Assembly: GCA_964468655.1 (NCBI GenBank)
Contig: CAYXUG010000084.1
Span: 1-5,556 of the forward strand
DNA length: 5,556 nucleotides
DNA from: CAYXUG01 sp964468655
GTDB lineage: Bacteria; Fidelibacterota; Marinisomatia; Marinisomatales; CAYXUG01
Direction of reading: 5' to 3'
In this document: positions 1 through 5,556 of the stretch, piece after piece
Numbering within the stretch: position 1 is the stretch's first letter
Layout: each line of letters begins with the position of its first letter
Program-made: the position numbers and the translations under genes
Notes under the pieces: model-generated
Seen by the model: only the letters and a program-made list of their open reading frames with translations
Database searches by the model: none
What the model was told of the DNA's origin: nothing

Positions 1-84
1 AAAGTTAACTTAAATTACCAATGTGTAAACCATGTCTATCCAAGTGTCAGTTTCAGGATTAAATTCTATTTTTTCAAAAATTAA
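1..84 (+). CDS. Possible 3' end of an upstream gene (very tentative)
   Basis: Frame 1 is open from the left edge to a TAA at 82-84, giving 27 residues. The other two + frames stop within the first 13 bases. The peptide alternates polar and hydrophobic residues (for example SVSFRIKFYF), as in membrane beta-strands at the end of outer-membrane barrel proteins. It does not end in the usual terminal aromatic residue, because KN follows. An open run of this length is easily expected by chance, so this is inference only. No homology can be judged from so short a fragment. Confidence 0.17.
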   Translation, partial: KVNLNYQCVNHVYPSVSFRIKFYFFKN

Positions 85-98
85 ACAGTTTTAATTTT
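77..98. repeat. AT-only inverted repeat (9-bp stem, 4-nt loop)
   Basis: AAAATTAAA (77-85) and TTTAATTTT (90-98) are perfect reverse complements around a CAGT loop. The stem contains only A-T pairs and ends in a T-rich arm. It could act as a weak terminator for whatever lies to the left, or it could be an accident of AT-rich intergenic DNA. The rest of 85-210 shows no promoter close to consensus that I would defend. Confidence 0.3.
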
Positions 99-210
99 GC
101 TATTCTCAATAACGCAAAAAATAATCCCAAAATAACTAACATATGAATTTCAAAAGCTTCCATAATAATGAAGTGATAAATTCGGGTGATCTTTTTGGGA
201 ATAATTATTA

Positions 211-1305
211 ATGAATAAAAATTATCAGACATATTTGAAAATTATTGGTGTGATTTTATCACTTTATCTTTTTCTTGTTGGCATAAATGGGCTGTCCACT
301 GCAATTAAGCTTATGGGAGGTGATTTTGCTGAAAAGATGCTCACAACCACAAGTAATCCTTTTATAGCCTTGTTCATCGGAATTCTTTCTACAACTATAT
401 TCCAGAGTTCATCAACCACCACTTCTCTTATAGTAGGGATGGTTAGCGGTGGTGCTCTAAATTTAGCAGGTGCAATCCCTATGATTATGGGTGCAAATAT
501 TGGCACTACAGTTACCAACATAATAGTTTCCATAGGTCATATTAACAGGGGGAATGAATTTAAGCGCGCATTTGCTGCCGCAACAGTCCATGATTTTTTT
601 AATGTACTTGCAGTAATTATATTATTTCCCATTGAAATTGCATTTGGATTATTGGAAAAAACAGCTACTGGATTTGGAAACTTACTTTTTGGTTCAGTTA
701 GTGCAAATGAAGTGTTCAAAAGTCCCATTAAAACTGCCATAAAATGGGGAACCAAGCAGCTTGAAGCCATTAGTTTTGATAGTAATGTAATATTTATTAT
801 TATCAGCGTATTGCTGACATTTGCAATGCTGTATTCCATTGTAAAACTTCTGCGGAGCTTAGTATTGGATAATGTACAGAAATTTTTTGATCAGTTTATA
901 TTTAAGACTGCAATTCGTGGAATTATATTTGGTATGCTGTTAACGATTATGGTTCAGAGTTCCTCTATTACAACTTCCACAATCGTACCCCTGGCGGGAG
1001 CGGGAGTTCTTACACTCAGACAGGTATATCCATTTACCCTGGGTGCAAATATTGGCACAACCGTCACCGCTTTATTGGCGGCGCTGACACTAAATGTAAC
1101 TGCCCTGGTAGCCGCTTTTGCCCATTTATTTTTTAATCTATATGGAATTTTAATTATTTATGTAAATCCATTATTCAGGGAAATTCCTTTAAAAATGGCA
1201 AATTGGATTTCTGAAGTAGCTATCAAGAATAAATTCATACCATTGATTTATTTAGTGTGTTTTTTCTTTCTATTACCATTTATCATAATAATCTTAGGGA
1301 GGTAG
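211..1305 (+). CDS. Na/Pi cotransporter family membrane protein (short form without fused PhoU domain)
   Basis: Predicted inner-membrane transporter of the Na+/phosphate cotransporter II-related family, which imports or exports inorganic phosphate coupled to sodium. The 364 residues show the family's internal duplication. Repeat 1 has QSSSTTTS (65-72), GANIGTT (94-100) and HDFFN (127-131). Repeat 2 has QSSSITTS (249-256), GANIGTT (278-284) and HLFFN (305-309). The paired QSSS motifs are the signature of the substrate and sodium site. Hydrophobic stretches lie near 10-30, 50-112, 120-147, 193-215, 232-320 and 341-362, and there is no cleavable signal peptide. Fused YjbB/NptA-type homologues are about 540-600 residues long and carry a C-terminal PhoU region. 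This protein ends after the membrane part, and the PhoU-like part is the next gene. The ATG at 211 has only a weak ribosome-binding candidate (GGGA, 197-200, 10 nt upstream). Family assignment is firm, but substrate and direction of transport are inferred. Confidence 0.93.
   Translation: MNKNYQTYLKIIGVILSLYLFLVGINGLSTAIKLMGGDFAEKMLTTTSNPFIALFIGILSTTIFQSSSTTTSLIVGMVSGGALNLAGAIPMIMGANIGTTVTNIIVSIGHINRGNEFKRAFAAATVHDFFNVLAVIILFPIEIAFGLLEKTATGFGNLLFGSVSANEVFKSPIKTAIKWGTKQLEAISFDSNVIFIIISVLLTFAMLYSIVKLLRSLVLDNVQKFFDQFIFKTAIRGIIFGMLLTIMVQSSSITTSTIVPLAGAGVLTLRQVYPFTLGANIGTTVTALLAALTLNVTALVAAFAHLFFNLYGILIIYVNPLFREIPLKMANWISEVAIKNKFIPLIYLVCFFFLLPFIIIILGR
1296..1302 (+). promoter_or_regulatory. Strong ribosome binding site that fixes the PhoU-like gene start
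   Basis: AGGGAGG at 1296-1302 is a near-perfect Shine-Dalgarno sequence, 8 nt before the ATG at 1311. It lies inside the last codons of the transporter and runs up to its TAG stop (1303-1305). This layout favours efficient, coupled translation of the second gene. It also rules in the ATG at 1311 over the earlier in-frame GTG at 1257, which lacks a comparable signal and would overlap the transporter by 49 nt. Confidence 0.85.
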
Positions 1306-1310
1306 CAAAT

Positions 1311-1985
1311 ATGTTTAAACAAATATTTGAAATATTTAAATCGGACAGTTTATATAAACAGGCACTTGGTGAATGTCATGAAATGCTGGATATTGATTTG
1401 GCAATGTTCAAAGCATCTATTGAATCACTGAGGAAATCAGATTCTGTGGATATTGATATCGATATTTATGGAATGGATAAAAAAATCAACGAGTTCGAAC
1501 GGGATGTCCGCAGAAAAATTATGACACACCTGGCAATTGGCGGAAAGGAAGATATCGGCTCCGGTCTTGTTCTTGTGAGTGTTGTAATTGATATTGAAAG
1601 AATTGGTGATTATACTAAGAATATTTATGATCTTGCAGTGAATCACCCTAAAAAACTTAATGGAGGAGGTGTTGAAGACCGATTGGTTAAGGTTGAAAAT
1701 ATTTCCCTCAGTTTATTTGAAGATTCAATTGAGGCGTTCAAGAATCAGGATATCCAAAAAGCCAGGGGGTTGATGGGTTCTTACAAGGAAAATATTTCAT
1801 CCCAAAGTGATTCCATTACCAATGATATTATTACAGGAAAAATTGGTGATCTTGATGTAGGAAGTGCTTCCGCAGTAGGATTATATGCCCGCTATTTAAA
1901 ACGAATAGCCGCCCATTCAAGAAACCTGATTTCAAGTATTGTCAATCCCTTTGAACGGATTGGGTATCCTGAAATAAATGAATAA
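1311..1985 (+). CDS. PhoU domain-containing protein, partner of the Na/Pi cotransporter
   Basis: A 224-residue, soluble, helical protein with no signal peptide or membrane segment, of the PhoU family of phosphate-transport regulators. PhoU proteins are two three-helix bundles, each with a conserved metal-binding E/D-xxx-D motif. The first bundle has an intact motif, DIERIGDYTKN (E96, D100, N104), preceded by the acidic helix DKKINEFERD. The second bundle is recognisable at RYLKRIAAHSRN (194-205), but the usual E and D are replaced by K197 and A201. The gene starts 5 nt after the transporter, in a different frame and with its own strong ribosome binding site. By analogy with fused homologues it probably sits on the cytoplasmic face of the transporter and gates or regulates it. 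It is less likely to serve a Pst ABC transporter, as no pst genes or phoBR are visible. The family call is firm; the role is inferred from context. Confidence 0.9.
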   Translation: MFKQIFEIFKSDSLYKQALGECHEMLDIDLAMFKASIESLRKSDSVDIDIDIYGMDKKINEFERDVRRKIMTHLAIGGKEDIGSGLVLVSVVIDIERIGDYTKNIYDLAVNHPKKLNGGGVEDRLVKVENISLSLFEDSIEAFKNQDIQKARGLMGSYKENISSQSDSITNDIITGKIGDLDVGSASAVGLYARYLKRIAAHSRNLISSIVNPFERIGYPEINE

Positions 1986-2082
1986 ATTTATCTTGCTTTA
2001 CCTCTCTACTTTAGGGATCATGTTTCCTACCCTTTCCTAACTTCAGGAGTCAAACATCCTTTCCAATGATCTCGGATCCGGC

Positions 2083-2134
2083 AAGGGATTTTTGGTGTAA
2101 GTTCAATTGGGTTAATCCTAATTCAAAATCCCTT
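2083..2134. repeat. Two-part inverted repeat in the gap before the helicase gene
   Basis: AAGGGATTTT (2083-2092) is the exact reverse complement of AAAATCCCTT (2125-2134). Nested inside is a second hairpin, AATTGGG (2105-2111) with CCTAATT (2117-2123), with one G-U pair and a 5-nt TTAAT loop. Only one base separates the two stems on the right side, against 12 on the left, so they could stack. No clean U-tract follows on the + strand, so a simple intrinsic terminator is unlikely. A leader structure or protein-binding site for the helicase gene is possible. Confidence 0.5.
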
Positions 2135-2197
2135 TATAGGTAAGCCATGCAACGACATAGGTTTACTTCAATCAATAAATATGGGTAAATTCGAGTT

Positions 2198-5100
2198 GTG
2201 ATATTTACTCCGACACCACAGCAGAAAGAAGCCATAGAACACCCGCCTGCACCACTTATGATAATTGCAGGAGCCGGCACGGGAAAAACGGCAACACTTA
2301 TTTACCGAATCAAATACCTTATTGATACAAATCATGCTCACCCTAATGAGATCGTCGTTCTCACATTCACAGAAAAAGCAACCGGTGAGCTCCGCCAACG
2401 GATAAGAGATACCGTCGGAAAGACCGGAGAAGCTATTACAATTTCCACTTTCCACAGTTTTTGTAATAAGTTGGTACGGGAATTCAGTGATTCTGAAGAT
2501 GCGGATAAATTGCTGTGGAAGGAGCCGGATATTACCAATCTATTTGTAAAAAGATTTGACGATCTCCATTTCCTGACTTCCCGCTCTTTTCGAGCCGATC
2601 CAATCCAGTCAATACGTGAGGGATTCCTCCCTTTTTTCAACCGCATTCAGGATGAATTACTTTCCACCGATGTTATTGCAAATCTGTTTTCATTTTTCAA
2701 TTTGGAGGAAAATTTAATCCTCGATCTTTTTCCTTCCATCAGTGACAAAATCGAACCTGATGAAGTAATCTGCCAGTTTACTGATCTTGTGAAAGTCTAT
2801 GAATGGTATCAGGATGAAAAGAAGAAATTAGGCGTTGTGGATTACGGTGATATGATTCTTGACTGTTGGGAAATGCTGAATAATAAAGAGAACATTCTGC
2901 AAAAGGTTCGGAATTGCTGCAGGCATATTATCATTGATGAATATCAGGATAACAATTATGCTCTGAACAAAGTGGTGAACCTCATTGCTGCTGAAAATCC
3001 AAGCATAACAGTTGTTGGAGATGAAGATCAGTGCATTTACAGTTTTCGGGGAGCCAATTATTACAACATTAGCGATTTCAGGAAGAGATATAAAAATACG
3101 CCCAACTACTCCGAAATTCAATTGACGGAAAACCACCGCTCCACACAGGAAATTCTGGATATAGCCAACTCATCAATTGACCTCAATCCGGTTAGGACAA
3201 AAAAGGTATTGGTGTCCCATGAAAATCGCCGAGGACCGAAACCTGTTTGGCATGTCAGTGAAAGGTTGCAAACGCTCTCCAAAATTCCTGAAATTGTTAA
3301 AGAACTGGTTGAGAGCTATAGTGTGCAATTCGGGGATATTGCTGTCATTTGTCGTGGTTGGGGACATGTTATCTCCGTGGCTGATGCTCTTAAACAAAAT
3401 TCCATTCCAGTGGATGTTCACGTGGAAAGATTTTTCAATGTACCTATGGTGAAAGATGTGCTTGCCTGGAGTCATTTGATTTTAAACAACAATCGAACTG
3501 AAACTTCTTTGTACCGTATTCTGCAATCTCATGTGGGAGAATCATTCACCCGGGAATTCTATCAAGCCAACAAAAATGCTGATGTAAAAGAAAGATTCGG
3601 CGCTTTATCCGCACTGAGTGAAAATGATTTAACCGGTGACCAATTTCAGCAGGTTCAGTGGATTCTTGAAACAAGAAAAAAGTTGATGCATGAACTTAAA
3701 AAACACAAAAAAGCTGATGAAATGTTCTGGACTATTTTGGAGTTGCTTAAACAGACAAAAGCATTGAAAACCATACGCCATAATTACCGGTACAAAGACC
3801 GCCTAAATCTCGCAAATCTGGGAGAATTGATGAGTATCGCCGAATCATTCTCTACCCGGGAAAAATGTCCATCCTTAGAGGCGTGGCTTGCCTACATGGA
3901 TATCCTCCAACTGAATCTGAAGATGGAAGCCGTCCAGCCCGCAACATACGATAAAAATATCGCTGTGCAGGTCATGACCATTCACGCAAGCAAAGGACTG
4001 CAATTCCCCGTTGTGTTGGTTCCATTTCTTCGGGCAGGCAGTTTCCCGGGAAGAAGACAGAGAGCGCCGGTGGTGAATCAACTACCCGATGCCTGGAAGA
4101 AATGGCCCCGCCCGGAAAATACAACCACTGATGATGAACACATCTATGAGGAACGCCGGATATTCTATGTCGCCTGCACAAGGGCAATGAATGAACTGTA
4201 TCTGTTCGGGCCTGAAAAAGCACAATCCCTTTTTACAAAAGAATTAGAATCTGAAAATGTAATGGAGGTTATTCCCATGACTAAAATCACCGAATCGTCC
4301 AACGAAATTAATATATCCGAAGCAAAGCAAAAACTGCTGGTGGAATTGAGCAGAGAAATTGCAGCACACCAGTACGAGAATGTATCATCCATCGTGGAGG
4401 GACTCAAACAACTGGATGAAACAGGCAACCTTGCACAAAATCATCCGTACAGTTTTGTTACAGGACCTAATAATGAAGAAAGAGAAAAATCACCGGAACG
4501 GATGCTCAATCTGTCTGCCAGCGCTATTGAGGAATATGATAAATGTCCACTCAAATACCGCCTTGACAAGGAAGACAAAGTCCCGGAACGAAAAAGCAAG
4601 GTTACACTTGAATTTGGAAGTATCATTCACAATACGTTGGATGAGCTCCACCGAGCAGAGAATCAGAGTCTTGATAATTTACTGAAATTACTGGATAAAC
4701 ACTGGCGGAGCGAAGCATTTGAGTATCTCCTTCGAGAACAGGAATTCAAGAAACAGGGACAGGAAATTCTCATCGCTTACCACAATTGGATTCAGGATAA
4801 TCCGCCAACTGTTGTGGCAACCGAACGGTGGTTCGAATTTGTGGTGGAAGAAATAAACGTCCGGATTACGGGTAAAATTGACAGAATTGATGAAGAAGAC
4901 GGTCCGCTTGCAGTTGTGGATTACAAGACCAGTAAAAATAAATCTTCCGCAAAGGGCAGCCTCCAACTCGCCCTTTACACCGAAGCCATCAAGCGGGATG
5001 CAGTGGAAGGCATCTCAGGGAGCCCCGGGACTGCTTCTCTTCATTTTCTCAGGCATGCTGACGATCCATTAAGCAGTCACCGATTTACTGAAGCGGATCT

Positions 5101-5233
5101 AATGAAACAGATGAAAAAAGTGGGAAAGGTCTCTGAAGGTATTCGAAAAGGAGAATTTGAACCTAAACCAAGTGACTTTCACTGCACCCATTGTGATTAT
5201 AGAGAATTCCTCTGCCCTGCGTGGGAAGAGTGA
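2198..5233 (+). CDS. UvrD/Rep-family (SF1A) DNA helicase fused to a C-terminal PD-(D/E)XK RecB-like nuclease with Fe-S cysteines
   Basis: Predicted cytoplasmic 3'-5' DNA helicase-nuclease of 1011 residues, likely in double-strand-break end processing. All helicase motifs are present: Q (TPTPQQ, 4-9), Walker A AGAGTGKT (24-31), Ia (LTFTEKA, 55-61), Ib (TFHSFC, 84-89), Walker B DEYQD (247-251), III (GDEDQCIYSFRGA, 274-286), IV (ENHRS, 311-315), V (TIHASKGLQF, 594-603) and VI (YVACTRA, 657-663). The nuclease starts near 772. It has GSIIH (H811), GKIDRID (D895), VDYKT (D908, K910) and QLALY (Q923, Y927), all intact. C783 with C996, C999 and C1006 gives the split four-cysteine pattern of AddB, AdnAB and Cas4 nucleases. 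Length and domain order resemble mycobacterial AdnA/AdnB, but no second subunit is visible. GTG 2198 is the only plausible start: an in-frame TAA lies at 2186-2188, and the next Met (M21) would remove motif Q. The start has no clear Shine-Dalgarno sequence. Confidence 0.92.
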   Translation: MIFTPTPQQKEAIEHPPAPLMIIAGAGTGKTATLIYRIKYLIDTNHAHPNEIVVLTFTEKATGELRQRIRDTVGKTGEAITISTFHSFCNKLVREFSDSEDADKLLWKEPDITNLFVKRFDDLHFLTSRSFRADPIQSIREGFLPFFNRIQDELLSTDVIANLFSFFNLEENLILDLFPSISDKIEPDEVICQFTDLVKVYEWYQDEKKKLGVVDYGDMILDCWEMLNNKENILQKVRNCCRHIIIDEYQDNNYALNKVVNLIAAENPSITVVGDEDQCIYSFRGANYYNISDFRKRYKNTPNYSEIQLTENHRSTQEILDIANSSIDLNPVRTKKVLVSHENRRGPKPVWHVSERLQTLSKIPEIVKELVESYSVQFGDIAVICRGWGHVISVADALKQNSIPVDVHVERFFNVPMVKDVLAWSHLILNNNRTETSLYRILQSHVGESFTREFYQANKNADVKERFGALSALSENDLTGDQFQQVQWILETRKKLMHELKKHKKADEMFWTILELLKQTKALKTIRHNYRYKDRLNLANLGELMSIAESFSTREKCPSLEAWLAYMDILQLNLKMEAVQPATYDKNIAVQVMTIHASKGLQFPVVLVPFLRAGSFPGRRQRAPVVNQLPDAWKKWPRPENTTTDDEHIYEERRIFYVACTRAMNELYLFGPEKAQSLFTKELESENVMEVIPMTKITESSNEINISEAKQKLLVELSREIAAHQYENVSSIVEGLKQLDETGNLAQNHPYSFVTGPNNEEREKSPERMLNLSASAIEEYDKCPLKYRLDKEDKVPERKSKVTLEFGSIIHNTLDELHRAENQSLDNLLKLLDKHWRSEAFEYLLREQEFKKQGQEILIAYHNWIQDNPPTVVATERWFEFVVEEINVRITGKIDRIDEEDGPLAVVDYKTSKNKSSAKGSLQLALYTEAIKRDAVEGISGSPGTASLHFLRHADDPLSSHRFTEADLMKQMKKVGKVSEGIRKGEFEPKPSDFHCTHCDYREFLCPAWEE

Positions 5234-5255
5234 TTATTTATGTTTGATGTTTCCA

Positions 5256-5277
5256 CAGGATCCTTCGAAGGATTTTG
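5256..5277 (+). terminator. Hairpin 23 bases after the helicase stop, candidate terminator
   Basis: ATCCTTCGAAGGAT (5260-5273) is a perfect palindrome. The pairing extends outward with two G-U pairs, A-T and C-G, to a 9-bp stem (5256-5264 with 5269-5277) and a TCGA loop. The position just after the stop at 5231-5233 suits a terminator. The only nearby U-run (5273-5276) is inside the 3' arm rather than after it, and a TTTTT lies about a dozen bases downstream, so it would be a weak or non-classical terminator. Confidence 0.4.
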
Positions 5278-5366
5278 GATGTTGGATATTTTTAATCTAC
5301 AAGTGGAATCAATACATCATATAAAATAGATACCGGATGATTTCTAAGATTTGATAAAGTGTAAAA

Positions 5367-5403
5367 CAATCATCTTGATTGTTTATTTCAATCAGGATGA
5401 TTG
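5367..5403. repeat. Strong 15-bp-stem hairpin in the downstream intergenic region
   Basis: CAATCATCTTGATTG (5367-5381) and CAATCAGGATGATTG (5389-5403) pair along all 15 positions, with a single G-U pair (5375 with 5395), around a 7-nt TTTATTT loop. It is the longest perfect stem I see in the window. There is no U-run after it on the + strand. On the - strand four Us follow (complement of 5363-5366), so it could serve as a terminator for a gene entering from the right. Confidence 0.6.
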
Positions 5404-5436
5404 AAATACTTACTATCCGAATTATTGCTAAAGCTG

Positions 5437-5492
5437 AAAATGATTTCGTCCCTCATCATTTTACTCCTTTTTCTTATTCTTTTTATTTTTTT
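5437..5492 (+). terminator. Hairpin followed by a T-rich tract, candidate + strand terminator
   Basis: AAAATGAT (5437-5444) and ATCATTTT (5455-5462) form a perfect 8-bp stem around a 10-nt loop. A strongly T-rich run follows to 5492, including a final run of seven Ts. The stem has only two G-C pairs, so it is weak, but hairpin plus T-tract is the usual layout of an intrinsic terminator. It may end transcripts from the helicase gene or from the hairpin-rich stretch before it. Confidence 0.35.
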
Positions 5493-5524
5493 GAAATATT
5501 TCTAGGTGATTAGTCATTTTTCGG

Positions 5525-5547
5525 ACCAAGTGTTAAATTCACTTGGT
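5525..5547. repeat. Perfect 8-bp inverted repeat near the right edge
   Basis: ACCAAGTG (5525-5532) and CACTTGGT (5540-5547) are exact reverse complements separated by TTAAATT. No T-run follows on either strand, which argues against a terminator. An operator half-site pair or a leader hairpin for a gene beyond the window is possible. An ATG at 5549-5551 follows at once, but only the edge of a reading frame can be seen. Confidence 0.4.
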
Positions 5548-5556
5548 TATGCTGGA

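Larger units (their letters stand above)
5234..5556. other. Gene-free, AT-rich, hairpin-dense intergenic region
   Basis: No reading frame here has a credible start, length or recognisable protein. The stretch is dominated by inverted repeats (5256-5277, 5367-5403, 5437-5462, 5525-5547) and by short copies of GATGATT-like sequence on both strands. It has no tRNA-like or rRNA-like sequence and no transposase remnant that I can see. A small structured RNA or a decayed non-autonomous repeat element is possible but unproven. Confidence 0.55.

Noticed and set aside
98..126. Sigma70-like promoter (TTGCTA, 17 bases, ATAATC) before the transporter
   Set aside because: The -10 element matches poorly, and AT-rich DNA produces such pairs readily. 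No Pho-box-like direct repeats were seen either.
1257..1310. Upstream GTG start extending the PhoU-like protein by 18 residues
   Set aside because: It overlaps the transporter, lacks a ribosome binding site, and adds residues that look like the transporter tail read in another frame. The ATG at 1311 has a near-perfect Shine-Dalgarno sequence.
2012..2029. Short hairpin TAGGGA/TTTCCTA after the PhoU-like gene as a terminator
   Set aside because: The stem is only six pairs with one G-U pair, and no T-run follows, so it cannot be called an intrinsic terminator.
2338..2646. Open frame on the - strand of about 100 codons inside the helicase gene
   Set aside because: It lies wholly opposite a gene with intact helicase motifs, has no recognisable domain, and is the expected shadow of biased codon use. 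The same holds for the - strand frames at 264-533, 537-839, 2828-3136, 3173-3475 and 4165-4428.
4359..4685. Second + strand open frame of 108 codons within the helicase gene
   Set aside because: It overlaps the linker and the start of the nuclease domain in another frame, and has no domain or ribosome binding site that I can support.
2198..5233. Assigning the helicase-nuclease to a defence system or to Cas4
   Set aside because: The iron-sulfur nuclease signature is shared with repair enzymes (AddB, AdnAB), and no defence, toxin or cas gene is present in the window.
5315..5462. CRISPR-like array suggested by repeated GATGATT/AATCATC words
   Set aside because: The units are only 7-8 bases, irregularly spaced and in both orientations, with no constant repeat-spacer period and no cas genes nearby.

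Overview
This looks like an ordinary chromosomal stretch from an AT-rich bacterium. It carries three complete genes on the + strand and two structured intergenic regions. There is no rRNA, tRNA, CRISPR array, transposase or recognisable phage gene. The lineage cannot be fixed from this sequence. The Na+-coupled phosphate transporter, the stand-alone PhoU-like partner and the RecB-nuclease-tailed UvrD helicase would fit an environmental, possibly FCB-group, bacterium, but that is a guess.

Layout: 1-210 is an AT-rich upstream region. Its first 84 bases stay open in one frame and could be the end of an upstream gene. 211-1305 encodes a Na/Pi cotransporter-family membrane protein. 1311-1985 encodes a PhoU-domain protein, 5 bases downstream, with a very strong Shine-Dalgarno sequence that overlaps the transporter's stop codon. 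These two genes almost certainly form an operon. They correspond to the two halves of the fused transporter-PhoU proteins (YjbB/NptA type) found elsewhere. 1986-2197 is a non-coding gap with a two-part inverted repeat. 2198-5233 encodes a 1011-residue superfamily 1A helicase fused to a PD-(D/E)XK nuclease with a four-cysteine, AddB/AdnAB-like iron-sulfur signature. 5234-5556 holds no credible gene but carries a run of hairpins, one with a 15-bp stem.

The phosphate pair and the helicase-nuclease have no evident functional link. The gap and the separate start suggest independent transcription units. The points most worth a second look are the loss of both acidic residues from the second metal motif of the PhoU-like protein, the lone helicase-nuclease with no visible partner subunit, the competing RNA foldings after the helicase gene, and a short sequence (GGATCC, then AAGG, then ATTTT, then GG) that recurs in both gaps. 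I see no convincing evidence of a wholly new system within this window.
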